A stretch of 64,000 nt of DNA from VRUE01 sp963764365 (lineage in GTDB: Bacteria > Actinomycetota > Thermoleophilia > Solirubrobacterales > 70-9). Numbering within the stretch: position 1 is the stretch's first letter; each line of letters begins with the position of its first letter. The stretch is from assembly GCA_963764365.1 (NCBI GenBank), contig CAVXSI010000022.1:258264-322263 (forward strand). The letters run 5' to 3'. Positions 29,643 through 38,054 of this stretch are shown here, one piece after another. A program made the position numbers and the translations under genes. A model generated the notes under the pieces. That model did not search any database and was not told the origin of the DNA. It saw only the letters and a list, made by a program, of their open reading frames with translations.

Positions 29643-30317
29643 CTACCCCGGCCGCGCCCGGCGACGGCCCCAGGGGCACATGCGACGCAGCGCGCACTCG
29701 CCGCAACGCGGTTTCGGCCGGCAGAGCGCGCGCCCGTGGCGGATCAGGTTCATGTGCAGCTCGTAGGCGTCCGCGGGGTCGACGACGGCCAGCATCTCGT
29801 CGTGGGCGCGCTCGAACGAGGCGCCTTCCGGGAACAGGCCGAGCCGGCCGCCGACCCGGTGGATGTGGACGTCGACCGGGATCTCGGGGATGCCCCAGGT
29901 GAAGATCAGCACGCAGGCCGCCGTTTTGCGCCCGACCCCGGGCAGCGAGAGCAGGAACTCGAGCGACTCCTCGCGCGGCGTGGGGGGCGCGGTCCAGTCC
30001 AGGTCCGGCGGCTCCCCGAGCAGCTCCAGGATCGCCTGGATCCGCGGCGCCTTCTGCCGTGCCAGCCCGCCGGGCCGGATCGCCTCCTCCAGCTCCCCCA
30101 CCGGCGCATCCCGAACCTCCTCCCAGGTCGGGTAGCGCTCGCGCAGCCGGGCGAACGACCGATCCCGATTGCGATCGTTCGTGTGCTGTGAGAGCACCGT
30201 CTTCACCAGCTCCGCGATCGGGTGCCCATGCGGCTCGCCGACCGGCCGCCCGTACATCTCCCGCAACCGATCCCGAATCGCCCTGACCCTCTGCCTCCGC
30301 GGCCTCACCCAGCTCAT
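29643..30317 (-). CDS. Endonuclease III-like DNA glycosylase (HhH-GPD, Fe-S)
   Basis: This 224-residue base-excision repair glycosylase has the helix-hairpin-helix LLSLPGVGRKTAACV with the catalytic Lys, followed by the GPD Asp in EIPVDVHIHRVGGRLGL. A four-cysteine cluster, C-x5-C-x2-C-x5-C (CRPKPRCGECALRRMC), would hold a 4Fe-4S. The first spacing is one residue shorter than the C-x6 of E. coli Nth, so this is an Nth-family relative rather than certain Nth. ATG 30317 is preferred; upstream in-frame starts would overlap the divergent PAP2 promoter region. Confidence 0.86.
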   Translation of the reverse strand: MSWVRPRRQRVRAIRDRLREMYGRPVGEPHGHPIAELVKTVLSQHTNDRNRDRSFARLRERYPTWEEVRDAPVGELEEAIRPGGLARQKAPRIQAILELLGEPPDLDWTAPPTPREESLEFLLSLPGVGRKTAACVLIFTWGIPEIPVDVHIHRVGGRLGLFPEGASFERAHDEMLAVVDPADAYELHMNLIRHGRALCRPKPRCGECALRRMCPWGRRRARPG

Positions 30318-30383
30318 CCCGCCGGACCCTAGCTGCCCAACCCCCGTCCCTCGTGCCGCAAACGCCCGCATTACAATTGCCCG

Positions 30384-31163
30384 ATGTCTCGTGCCTTTTC
30401 CGCGATCGGCGCGCGCCTTCCCCAGGGCTGGGGAGACGCCGGCCGCCAGCTCGGCATCCTCGTCCTCGTCGACGTCGCCTACGAGCTGGTGCGCGGGATC
30501 GCCGACGGCCAGCGGGCGACCGCGATCGCCCACGGCCGCCAGGTGATCGACTTCGAGCGCTCGACCCACACCTTCTTCGAACCGTCGCTGCAGGCCCTCT
30601 TCCTGCCGGCGCACTGGCTGATCGACGCCGCCAACCAGATCTACCTCAACGCGCAGTTCTCGATCGCGCTGGGCTTCCTCGTCTGGCTCTACCTGTTCCG
30701 CAACGAGTCCTATTACTTCGTCCGCAACATGTTCGTCGTCTCGATGGGGCTGGCGCTGGTCGGCTACACGCTCTACCCGACGGCGCCGCCGCGGATGTTC
30801 CCCGAACACGGCTTCGTCGACACGATCACCGACTTCTCCAACGTCAACCACGACTCGAGCCTGGCGAAGATCTTCATCAACCCGTACGCCGCGGTGCCGA
30901 GCATGCACTGCGCCTTCGCGCTGATGATCGGGGCCACCGGCGTGCGGGTCTGTCGCCACTGGTTCCCGAAAGCCTTCTGGGCCGCCTGGCCGCTGCTGAT
31001 CGCCTGGGTGGTGATCGTCACCGCCAACCACTACTGGTTCGACGTCGGCCTCGGTTGGATGGTCGCCGCCGCCTCGGCTCTGATCGCCCACCGGCTGCTC
31101 GCTCGAGCCCGGCCCGAGGCATGGGCTTGGCGCAGCGCATCCCCGCAAGAAGCTGAGGCTTGA
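30384..31163 (+). CDS. PAP2-superfamily membrane protein, inositol-phosphorylceramide-synthase-like
   Basis: This 259-residue protein has about six predicted membrane helices. The C-terminal motifs AVPSMHCAFALMIG and ANHYWFDVGLGW match the phosphatase motifs 2 and 3 (SxxxH and HxxxD) of the PAP2/AUR1-type branch, which act on lipid phosphates or transfer phosphoinositol. TLYPTAPPRMFPE is also typical of that branch. Next to it are a CDP-alcohol phosphatidyltransferase and inositol-3-phosphate synthase, so a role in inositol-lipid metabolism is reasonable, though unproved. The stop abuts palindrome copy B. Confidence 0.78.
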   Translation: MSRAFSAIGARLPQGWGDAGRQLGILVLVDVAYELVRGIADGQRATAIAHGRQVIDFERSTHTFFEPSLQALFLPAHWLIDAANQIYLNAQFSIALGFLVWLYLFRNESYYFVRNMFVVSMGLALVGYTLYPTAPPRMFPEHGFVDTITDFSNVNHDSSLAKIFINPYAAVPSMHCAFALMIGATGVRVCRHWFPKAFWAAWPLLIAWVVIVTANHYWFDVGLGWMVAAASALIAHRLLARARPEAWAWRSASPQEAEA

Positions 31164-31274
31164 GGGCACCCCGGTAGGGGTGGAACGTCTTGTACTTTTT
31201 CGCCCGACTGCGGCGATGAGAGACGCCCCGCGCCCGGCGAAAGAGTTAAGTGGAACCCCTGCCGGGGTGCCCTC
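31162..31274. repeat. Palindromic family copy B
   Basis: Outer arms gagggcaccccgg and ccggggtgccctc flank the interior shared with copies A and C (ggtaggggtggaacgtcttg, tactttttcgcccgactgcg, ccccgcgcccggcgaaagag, ttaagtggaacccctgccgg). The outermost 6-8 bp of each arm are specific to this copy yet still pair with each other. It lies between the PAP2 stop and the start of the next gene, both on the plus strand. Confidence 0.9.
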
Positions 31275-31293
31275 TTGGGTTAGCCTCACCCCA

Positions 31294-31932
31294 ATGGATT
31301 TGTCGGCTCCTCCGCGGGTCCCGAACGGTCGCCGCAACGGCCAGGAGCTTCGCGCCTACGCCCGCGAGCGGCTGATCGAGTCGCGGCTGACCCCGAACGC
31401 GATCTCGGTCGCCGGCCTGGTCGGCAACCTGATCGCCGCCTTCCTGGTGACGCAGCGGCTCTTCTTCCTCGCCGGGGTCGCCTTCGTCCTCGGCTCGGTG
31501 ATGGACACCATGGACGGCCGCTACTCGCGGATGTCCGGCAAGGGGACGCTGTTCGGCGCCTTCCTCGACTCGACCCTGGACCGGATCGAGGAGGGGATCG
31601 TGCTCGCCGCGGTCGCCGGCTACTTCGCCGCCACCGGCCACGACTTCGCCGCGGCGATGTGCGTCGTCGCGGTGCTCGGCTCGCTGATGGTCTCCTACAC
31701 GCGCGCCCGCGCCGAGGCCCTCGGGGTCGAGTGCAAGGTCGGGTTGGCGACGCGTCCCGTGCGAGTGGTCATACTTTCGATCGGCCTGCTCTTCGCCAAG
31801 GGCGCCGGGCTCGGCGACTTCGAGCTGCTGGCGCCCGCGGTCTACGTGATCGCGGCGCTGACCATCGTCACGACGATCCAGCGCGTATGGCACGTCCGCA
31901 ACGAGCTATTGAGGGAGCCCCTCCCGAAATGA
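31294..31932 (+). CDS. CDP-alcohol phosphatidyltransferase (probable PI-phosphate synthase type)
   Basis: This 212-residue integral membrane enzyme of the CDP-OH-P family carries the motif DTMDGRYSR...GAFLDSTLDR (D-x2-D-G-x2-x-R-x8-G-x3-D-x3-D). The usual Ala before Arg is Ser here. RARAEALGVECKVGLATRPVR resembles the phosphate-binding segment of actinobacterial phosphatidylinositol-phosphate synthases. With ino1 97 bp downstream, the likely acceptor is inositol 3-phosphate, but glycerol phosphate cannot be excluded. ATG 31294 follows copy B of the palindrome by 20 bp. Confidence 0.8.
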   Translation: MDLSAPPRVPNGRRNGQELRAYARERLIESRLTPNAISVAGLVGNLIAAFLVTQRLFFLAGVAFVLGSVMDTMDGRYSRMSGKGTLFGAFLDSTLDRIEEGIVLAAVAGYFAATGHDFAAAMCVVAVLGSLMVSYTRARAEALGVECKVGLATRPVRVVILSIGLLFAKGAGLGDFELLAPAVYVIAALTIVTTIQRVWHVRNELLREPLPK

Positions 31933-32029
31933 CCGCGAACCGGATCGGGCCGAGCCCAGATTTGTGTAACGAGATCGCCCCCGGGGTGTGCTTTGCCACC
32001 TAGCCAGAGAGGAAGGACTCTTCAACTTC

Positions 32030-33187
32030 ATGAGTGATTCAAACGGCAGCAACGGGTCTGTCCAGGCCGATGAGAAGGTCCGCGTCGCGATAGTCGGCGT
32101 CGGCAACTGCGCCAGCTCCTTCATCCAGGGCGTCCAGTACTACAGGGACGCCGACCCCTCCGAGGAAGTGCCGGGCCTGATGCACGTCGACCTCGGCGGC
32201 TACCACGTCCGCGACGTCGAGTTCGTCGCCGCCTTCGACATCGACTCCGAGAAGGTCGGCAAGGATCTCTCCGAGGCGATCTGGTCGGGCCAGAACAACA
32301 CGATCAAGTTCGCCGAGGTGCCGCAGCTGGGCGTCAGGGTCGAGCGCGGGATGACCCACGACGGGCTCGGCAAGTACCTGAAAGAGAAGATCACGAAAGC
32401 GCCGGGCGAGACCGCCGACATCGTCGGCATCCTCAAGGAGACCAAGGCCGACGTGCTGGTCTGCTACCTGCCGGTCGGCTCCGAGCAGGCGGTCAAGTGG
32501 TACGTCGAGCAGGCGCTCAAGGCCGGCGTCGGCTTCGTCAACTGCCTGCCGGTCTTCATCGCCCGCGAGGACTACTGGGACAAGCGCTTCGAGGAGGCCG
32601 GGCTGCCGATCATCGGCGACGACATCAAGTCCCAGGTCGGGGCGACGATCGTCCACCGCCAGCTGGCCCGCCTGTTCCACGACCGCGGCGTGCGGATGGA
32701 GCGCACCTCGCAGCTCAACGTCGGCGGCAACATGGACTTCTACAACATGCTCGAGCGCGAGCGGCTCGACTCGAAGAAGATCTCGAAGACCAACGCGGTC
32801 ACCTCGATCATGGGCCACGAGCTGCCCGCCGAGGACGTCCACGTCGGCCCCTCCGACTACGTCGCCTGGCTGACCGACCGCAAGTGGGCGCACATCCGGC
32901 TCGAGGGCAAAGCCTTCGGCGACGTGCCGCTCAACGTCGAGCTGAAGCTCGAGGTCTGGGACTCGCCGAACTCGGCCGGGGTCGTGATCGACGCCGTGCG
33001 GATCGTCAAGCTGGCGCTGAACAACGGCATCGCCGGCCAGCTCGACGGGCCGTCCAGCTACCTGATGAAGTCGCCGCACAGCCAGCGGCCCGACGACGAG
33101 GCGCGCGAGCGGACCGAGGAGTTCATCGCCGCCAACGCGCGCGGCCAGAGCCCGGCGAAGCGGGCGGCGGCGCCGGCCGAGGCATAG
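32030..33187 (+). CDS. ino1: Inositol-3-phosphate synthase Ino1
   Basis: This 385-residue NAD-dependent enzyme isomerises glucose-6-phosphate to inositol-3-phosphate. It has the Rossmann start VAIVGVGNCASSFIQGVQYY, the QLNVGGNMDFYNML active-site segment, SKTNAVTSIM and SDYVAWLTDRKWAHIRLEG. This is the actinobacterial/archaeal short form. ATG 32030 has gagaggaagga about 12 bases upstream and is preferred over upstream frames. The C-terminal 30 residues are a variable Ala/Arg tail. A hairpin terminator starts 3 bp after the stop. Confidence 0.95.
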   Translation: MSDSNGSNGSVQADEKVRVAIVGVGNCASSFIQGVQYYRDADPSEEVPGLMHVDLGGYHVRDVEFVAAFDIDSEKVGKDLSEAIWSGQNNTIKFAEVPQLGVRVERGMTHDGLGKYLKEKITKAPGETADIVGILKETKADVLVCYLPVGSEQAVKWYVEQALKAGVGFVNCLPVFIAREDYWDKRFEEAGLPIIGDDIKSQVGATIVHRQLARLFHDRGVRMERTSQLNVGGNMDFYNMLERERLDSKKISKTNAVTSIMGHELPAEDVHVGPSDYVAWLTDRKWAHIRLEGKAFGDVPLNVELKLEVWDSPNSAGVVIDAVRIVKLALNNGIAGQLDGPSSYLMKSPHSQRPDDEARERTEEFIAANARGQSPAKRAAAPAEA

Positions 33188-33189
33188 GA

Positions 33190-33212
33190 GAGGCCGCGCC
33201 TCGCGCGGCCTC
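33190..33212 (+). terminator. Terminator hairpin after ino1
   Basis: A 10-bp perfect stem gaggccgcgc / gcgcggcctc with a ctc loop is followed by tt. It immediately follows the ino1 stop and precedes the PHP gene, whose start is only 16 bp further on. This suggests separate or attenuated expression. Confidence 0.6.
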
Positions 33213-33227
33213 TTATGCTGCTTGCCA

Positions 33228-34523
33228 GTGACGGCCGAGCGCCTCTCGATAGCCCAGGTCACGCCGCACCGGCGCGGCACCGCCAACCAGGTCAACGAGT
33301 TTGTCCGGCGGCTGTCGGAGGAGCTGGTGCGGCGGGGGCACGAGGTCGTCAGCGTCTTTGCCGGCGACGCGACCAAACGGCTGCTCGGCTCCGAGCCTCC
33401 CGACATCGTCCACGTCCACGAGCCGTTCGCGCCGAGCGTCTCCTCGGCGGCGCTGCGGCACTCCCACTCGCTCAACGTCGCCAGCTTCCACCGGCCGCAG
33501 GAGCGGGTGCTCTCGACCCAGGTGGCGCGGCCGCTGGTCGAGATCTTCTTCGGCCGGCTCGACGCCCGCACGGTGGCGACGCCGGCGACCGGCGAGCTGC
33601 TCGGGCGCTACTTCCCCGGCCCCTACGAGCTGGTCCCGCCGGCCGGGGAGGGGCGCGACTGGAGCGCGGTGGCCGACGAGCTGGAAGCGATCTACCGGCG
33701 CCTGCTCGGCCGCCGCCACGACCCGGCCGGCGACCCCGAGGTGCGGGCGCGGATCGCCGAGCGGCCGCTGATCGAGGTCGACCTGCACATGCACACCGAC
33801 CACTCCCCCGACTGCGCGACGCCGGTCGAGGTGCTGCTGGAGACCGCCCGCGACCGCGGCCTCGGGGCGATCGCGATCACCGACCACAACGAGGTCTCCG
33901 GGGCGCTGGAGGCGCGGCGGATCGCCGCCGGGATGGGCGACATAGAGGTGATCGTCGCCGAGGAGGTGAAGACCGCCGAGCAGGGCGAGGTGATCGGCCT
34001 CTTCCTCGAGGAGAGGATCCCGCGCGGGCTGACGATGGCCGAGACGATCGCCGCGATCCGCGAGCAGGGCGGCCTCGTCTACGTGCCGCACCCGTTCGAC
34101 CGCTTCCACTCGGTTCCCGACTACGAGCACCTGCTCGACATCGTCGAGGAGATCGACGTGCTCGAGGTCTTCAACCCGCGGGTCGCGCTGACCGCCTTCA
34201 ACGAGGAGGCCGTGCGCTTCGCCGGCAAGTACCGGATCGTCCCGGGGGCGGGCTCCGACAGCCACGTCGCCCAGGGGCTGGGCAGCGTGCGGGTGCGGAT
34301 CCACGACTTCGACGGCCCGGCCGAGTTCCTCGAGGCGATGCGCGACGCCGACATCACCCGCAAGCACAAGAACCTGGTCTACGTGCAGGCGCTGAAGCTG
34401 CTGCAGACGGCGGGGCGGCCGAAGGCGCCGAAGCGCAGCGTCCCCGACGCGAAGCCGGTGCGGGGGGGAAGGCCGCGCAAGAAGCGGCGTCCGGCCGGCG
34501 GGCGGGCCAGCGGCAAGAGCTGA
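33228..34523 (+). CDS. Glycosyltransferase-remnant / PHP-domain fusion protein
   Basis: This protein has about 431 residues. Residues 1-150 resemble the N-terminal Rossmann half of a GT4 glycosyltransferase (RLSIAQVTPHRRGTANQVNE, LSEELVRRGHEVVSVFAGD, PDIVHVHEP). It then jumps to the very C-terminal GT4 helix (ADELEAIYRRLLG), so the donor-binding half is missing. A PHP phosphoesterase domain follows, with metal motifs DLHMHTDHSPD, AITDHNEVSG, YVPHPFDRF and GAGSDSHVAQG. The tail is Lys/Arg-rich. Glycosyltransferase activity is unlikely; metal-dependent phosphoesterase activity is plausible. GTG 33228 is chosen; a TTG lies 6 bases upstream. The stop overlaps the next ATG (TGATG). Confidence 0.78.
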   Translation: MTAERLSIAQVTPHRRGTANQVNEFVRRLSEELVRRGHEVVSVFAGDATKRLLGSEPPDIVHVHEPFAPSVSSAALRHSHSLNVASFHRPQERVLSTQVARPLVEIFFGRLDARTVATPATGELLGRYFPGPYELVPPAGEGRDWSAVADELEAIYRRLLGRRHDPAGDPEVRARIAERPLIEVDLHMHTDHSPDCATPVEVLLETARDRGLGAIAITDHNEVSGALEARRIAAGMGDIEVIVAEEVKTAEQGEVIGLFLEERIPRGLTMAETIAAIREQGGLVYVPHPFDRFHSVPDYEHLLDIVEEIDVLEVFNPRVALTAFNEEAVRFAGKYRIVPGAGSDSHVAQGLGSVRVRIHDFDGPAEFLEAMRDADITRKHKNLVYVQALKLLQTAGRPKAPKRSVPDAKPVRGGRPRKKRRPAGGRASGKS

Positions 34524-35185
34524 TGCAGCGGGCCGGCGCGAAAGGAGCCGCGGCCGGTTCGTCAAAGAGAGCGCCCAGCGTGCCGGCGACCGACGACGAG
34601 ATCAGAGAGAAGTACCTGGAGCGGGCGATCCGCGAGCTCAACCAGCTGAACCACGAGCTCGGCGAGTGCCCGCACTGCCCGCGCGGCAAGCTGATGCCGG
34701 TGCTGGGCTCGGGCCACCCGCAGGCCGACGTGTTCATGGTCAAGCACGCCCCCGGGGTCGCCGAGATCGAAGAGGGCGTCGCCTTCTACGGGCGGGCCGG
34801 CAACGCGCTGATGAAAAGCTTCAAGCGGCTGGGGATCGACCCGCTGGTCGTCTACGGCACGCTCTGCGTCAAGTGCCCGATCGCCGAGCCCGACCTCGCC
34901 GCCGAGGAGTGCCTGCGGCGGCTGGTCACCGAGCTGGCGGTCGTGCAGCCGAAGATCGTCGTCGTGATGGGCGAGCCGGCGCTGCGCGTGCTCAACGGCC
35001 TCGGGGTGCCGCTGGCGCGGCCGATCGAGGCGCGCGCCGGCGAGATCCAGGCCTTCACGCCGACGATCGACGCCCTCTACACGCCCGACATCGACGAGTC
35101 GCTGGACGAAGAGAGCGCCAAGCAGCGCTTCTGGCGCTCGTTCCGCATGCTCGGTACGTGGTACGAGGACCTGCCGCCTTATTGA
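34523..35185 (+). CDS. Uracil-DNA glycosylase superfamily protein
   Basis: This 220-residue protein has the Fe-S family layout of type 4/5 UDGs: cysteines at CPHCPRGK near residue 49, LMPVLGSGHPQADVFMV, then a motif-1-like HAPGVAEIEEGVAFYGRAG, a further cysteine pair in LCVKCP, and KIVVVMGEPALRVLNG. The canonical GEAPG is HAPG here and the C-terminal HPS motif is not evident, so catalytic competence is uncertain. Translation is coupled to the PHP gene (TGATG). Its product may act in uracil repair. Confidence 0.75.
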   Translation: MQRAGAKGAAAGSSKRAPSVPATDDEIREKYLERAIRELNQLNHELGECPHCPRGKLMPVLGSGHPQADVFMVKHAPGVAEIEEGVAFYGRAGNALMKSFKRLGIDPLVVYGTLCVKCPIAEPDLAAEECLRRLVTELAVVQPKIVVVMGEPALRVLNGLGVPLARPIEARAGEIQAFTPTIDALYTPDIDESLDEESAKQRFWRSFRMLGTWYEDLPPY

Positions 35186-35192
35186 GCGTGGC

Positions 35193-35308
35193 GGAGGGGT
35201 CGGGTGACCCTCCTCACTCGCAACTCGTCGATGAAGAGTGGAGCCGCTGTCGCCGCTAGGTTGCCGCTCCTCCCGCGCAAAACGTTCGCAGGGTCACCCG
35301 ACCCCTCC
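35193..35308. repeat. 19-bp perfect inverted repeat between convergent genes
   Basis: Arms ggaggggtcgggtgaccct (35193-35211) and agggtcacccgacccctcc (35290-35308) pair perfectly around 78 bases. It lies between the plus-strand UDG stop and the minus-strand LLM stop, so it may terminate both. Confidence 0.8.
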
Positions 35309-35317
35309 CTTTCTGGT

Positions 35318-36095
35318 TCAGGGGGCGGCGGCCTCGGCTAGGGCGAGCATCGGGTCGACCTTGGCGCTTGCGAGACCCCGTACTACGAGGGTGTCCAGGG
35401 CCGTGTAGGCGGCGAGATGCTTCTGGGCGGTGTCGCCGTCCGCGGCGGCTACTCCGACGGTGCCCTCGGGCTCGGCGAGGCGGTCGAAGTGGTTGCGGTA
35501 TCCGGGGTGGAGGTCGCGGTAGAAGGACTCCTCCTTGGCCAGGCGCTCGGCGGCGTCGGGGCCGACGGCGGTGCGGACGTAGCCGCAGACCGGCGGCGCC
35601 TCGCGGCCGGCCTCTTTGGCGCCGGCCTCGACCTGGAGCCGCGCCCGGGCGGCGAACTCGGGGGTCATCCAGTTGAAGAAGACGCCGTCGTAGCTCGGCG
35701 CCGGCGAGGGCGCACATCTTCGGGCCCATCGCCGCCAGCACCAGGCGGACGCCGGGCAGTCGCTCGCGCAACTCCGGCAGCGACTCGCGCATCCGCGTCA
35801 GCGGCCTCTCGGAGAAGCCGGCGCCGACGCCGAGCCAGAGCCGACCGCGGTCGAGGCCGGTGCGCTCGAGGTCGGCCGCGATCTGCTCGGGCGGCGTGCG
35901 GTCGAGGGCGATCACCGCGACCCCGAGGTCGATCTCCGGCGCCGCGGCCGCGAACTCGGCCAGCGTCTCCAGCCCCTTGGCGCCGGGGTGGTCGTTGGAC
36001 CAGACCGAGTCGTAGCCGAGCTCCGCGCAGCGCGCGGCGAGCGGCCCCGCCACCTCGGCGTCAAGCCCCGCGGCCACTCCGAACCCGCGACTCAT
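35318..36095 (-). CDS. LLM-class (F420-type) oxidoreductase, frameshifted
   Basis: This is a luciferase-like TIM-barrel protein. The N-terminal frame (MSRGFGVAAG, ARCAELGYDSVWSNDHPGAKG, DRGRLWLGVGAGFS) resembles F420-dependent reductases. The C-terminal half (MTPEFAARARLQVEAGAKEAG to LALAEAAAP) is in another frame. The break is near 35,700, and the total of about 259 codons is a little short for the family. The substrate is unknown. One missing or extra base is the simplest reading, in line with other frameshifts in this window. Confidence 0.75.
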
Positions 36096-36097
36096 CT

Positions 36098-36166
36098 CCC
36101 ACCCCGCTTCCGCTGTTCCCGTTCCGCGAATAGCGAGACAGAGGAACGGTGCGACGATCGGGTGGG
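36098..36166. repeat. Imperfect palindrome, GCTAT-loop group
   Basis: cccacc (36098-36103) pairs with ggtggg (36161-36166), and gttcc pairs with ggaac further in. The middle reads gttccgcgaatagcgagaca, whose minus-strand apex is tctcgctattcgcgg, again with GCTAT. It fills the gap between the LLM start and the rlmD-type gene's stop, both minus strand. Confidence 0.5.
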
Positions 36167-36174
36167 CGGACGCA

Positions 36175-37530
36175 TCAGGTCCTCTCCAGCAGGGCCACGC
36201 ACTCGATGTGGGGCGTCTGCGGAAACATGTCGACCGGTCGCACGCGTTTCAGCCTATAGCCGGCCTCGACCATCTGCGCCGCGTTCGGCGCCAGCGTGGT
36301 CGGGTTGCAGGAGACGTAGACGATCCGCTTCGCCTCGCACTCGAGCACCCGGCGGACGATCTTCTGCGAGAGGCCGGCGCGGGGCGGGTCGAGCAGGACG
36401 ACGTCGGGCTTGCCCGCCTGCTCGACCAGCGGCCGCAGGCCGGTGCGGGCGCTGCCGGCGAGGAAGCGGGCGTTGCCGATCCCGTTCAGCTCGGCGTTGC
36501 GCTCGGCGTCGGCGATCGCCTGCGGGATCAGCTCCAGCCCCCAGACCTCGCCGGCGCGCGAGGCCATCGAGAGGCCGATCGTGCCGATCCCGCAGTAGAG
36601 GTCGAAGAGCCGCTCGCCGCCGCTCAGCGCCGCGAACTCGGCGGCGACCCCGTAGAGCCGCTCGGCCATCTCGGTGTTGGTCTGGAAGAAGGCGTTGTGG
36701 GAGATCTCGAAGTCGAGCCCGCAGAGCTTCTCGCGCAGCGTCTCCTCGCCGAGCGCCCCGGTCGGGCCGTCGCTGCTGCCGGCGCCCGGCTCGATCACGG
36801 TGTGGAGGTCGACCGGAGGCTTCGGGAAGCGCGACGGTGTGGTCACCAGCCGGGTCTGGAGCTGGCCGGTGCGGCGGCCTTCGCGGACCACCAGGTTGCA
36901 GAGCACGCCCTTGCCGCCGGCGCGGTCGAATGGCGCGACCGCCTCGGCGCGCGCCCATTCGCGCACCTCGTTGCGGGCCGCGTTGCCGCGCTCGGAACCG
37001 AGCAGGCAGTCCTCGACGCCGACGATCAGGTCCCAGCGGCCGGGGGCGTGGAAGCCGAGGATCGTCTCCTCGCCGCGCAGGCCCCAGGAGTATTCGAGCT
37101 TGTTGCGGTAGCGCCACTGTTCGAGCGCCGGCTCGATCTCCTCCAGCTCGAAGCCGTCGAGGCCGCCGATCCGCCGCAGCGCCTCGTCGACCTGGTCGCG
37201 CTTGTGGACCAGCTGCCGCTCGTAGTCGAGCCCCTGCCAGGGCGCCCCCGGGCAGGGCTCGCCTTCGTGAGTGCAGCGGTTGGCGACGCGGTCGGCGCCC
37301 CCCTGCAGCAGCTCCACCGCCCGCGCCTCGGCGAAGCGGCTCTTCGCCTTGGTCACCTCGGCCCGCACGCGGTCGCCGGGCAGGCCGCCGGCGACGAAGA
37401 CGACGAAGCCGCCGACGCGCGCGACGCCGCGGCCGCCGAAGGCGAGCGAGTCGACCTCGAGGTCGAGCAGCTCGCCGCGGCGCGGCCGGGAGGCCCCGGC
37501 AGGGCGCGTTGGTTGTCCTATGGACGACAA
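36175..37530 (-). CDS. RlmD/TrmA-family RNA (uracil-5-)-methyltransferase
   Basis: This 451-residue protein has an N-terminal TRAM OB-fold (LDLEVDSLAFGGRGVARVGGFVVFV), then the RNA-uridine methyltransferase domain: SAM-binding LFDLYCGIGTIGLSMA, DPPRAGLSQKIV, and the nucleophile Cys with its partner in IVYVSCNPTTLAPN. A Cys set, CTHEGEPCPGAPW, in the N-terminal part resembles the Fe-S cluster of RlmD but only two Cys are clear. The exact rRNA/tRNA uridine target cannot be set from sequence alone. Confidence 0.88.
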   Translation of the reverse strand: MSSIGQPTRPAGASRPRRGELLDLEVDSLAFGGRGVARVGGFVVFVAGGLPGDRVRAEVTKAKSRFAEARAVELLQGGADRVANRCTHEGEPCPGAPWQGLDYERQLVHKRDQVDEALRRIGGLDGFELEEIEPALEQWRYRNKLEYSWGLRGEETILGFHAPGRWDLIVGVEDCLLGSERGNAARNEVREWARAEAVAPFDRAGGKGVLCNLVVREGRRTGQLQTRLVTTPSRFPKPPVDLHTVIEPGAGSSDGPTGALGEETLREKLCGLDFEISHNAFFQTNTEMAERLYGVAAEFAALSGGERLFDLYCGIGTIGLSMASRAGEVWGLELIPQAIADAERNAELNGIGNARFLAGSARTGLRPLVEQAGKPDVVLLDPPRAGLSQKIVRRVLECEAKRIVYVSCNPTTLAPNAAQMVEAGYRLKRVRPVDMFPQTPHIECVALLERT

Positions 37531-37546
37531 AGGCGCCCCGTGGCCG

Positions 37547-37999
37547 CTAGCCGAGCTTTTTCCGCGCCCGCCGCGCTGCCTGGGTCGCCTGTTTGCGCAC
37601 TGGCGCCGCCCGTCCGCCGACCTCTTTGCGCGCCTGTTTGACCAGCCGTTCGAGTTCTTTCAGCAGGCCGTCGGTCTGCCGGCGACCGCGTTTGACCAGG
37701 TCGGAGACCATTTTTTCGGCGTCGCCACGGGTCATCCGGCCGCGCTTGACGGCGTCGTCGACGACCTCCTGCAGGCGGTCGCGGCTGAGGGTGACGCTGT
37801 GTTCGAGGCTCTCGCGGAACTGCTCGACGCTCTTGTCCAGGCCCGTGACCGGGGCGCTGCGGCCGGCCGGCCGTTTCGCCGCTTTCGCTTTCGATTTGGC
37901 TTTGGTTTTTTTCGCCGGTTTGCGAGCAGAGGATTTGCCGGTAGCGGCTTTCGCTTTCGATTTCTTCGCTTTGCCGGTTGCCTGTTTTTTCGCCGCCAT
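37547..37999 (-). CDS. Histone-H1-like Lys/Ala-rich protein with phasin-like helix
   Basis: In this 150-residue protein the first 50 residues are Lys/Ala repeats (MAAKKQATGKAKKSKAKAAT), like a histone H1 tail, suggesting DNA or polyanion binding. Residues 52-150 form amphipathic helices (GLDKSVEQFRESLEHSVTLS, LLKELERLVKQARKE), resembling phasin-type or granule-associated proteins. A second basic cluster ends the protein (QAARRARKKLG). I cannot decide between nucleoid and granule roles. Its Lys codons are unusual in including many AAA, unlike its neighbours. Confidence 0.7.
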   Translation of the reverse strand: MAAKKQATGKAKKSKAKAATGKSSARKPAKKTKAKSKAKAAKRPAGRSAPVTGLDKSVEQFRESLEHSVTLSRDRLQEVVDDAVKRGRMTRGDAEKMVSDLVKRGRRQTDGLLKELERLVKQARKEVGGRAAPVRKQATQAARRARKKLG

Positions 38000-38054
38000 G
38001 CTCGTCGCCTCCTGGATCGGTGAGGGGGTGGTGGTTCGGGACTGTTGAGTGTGA

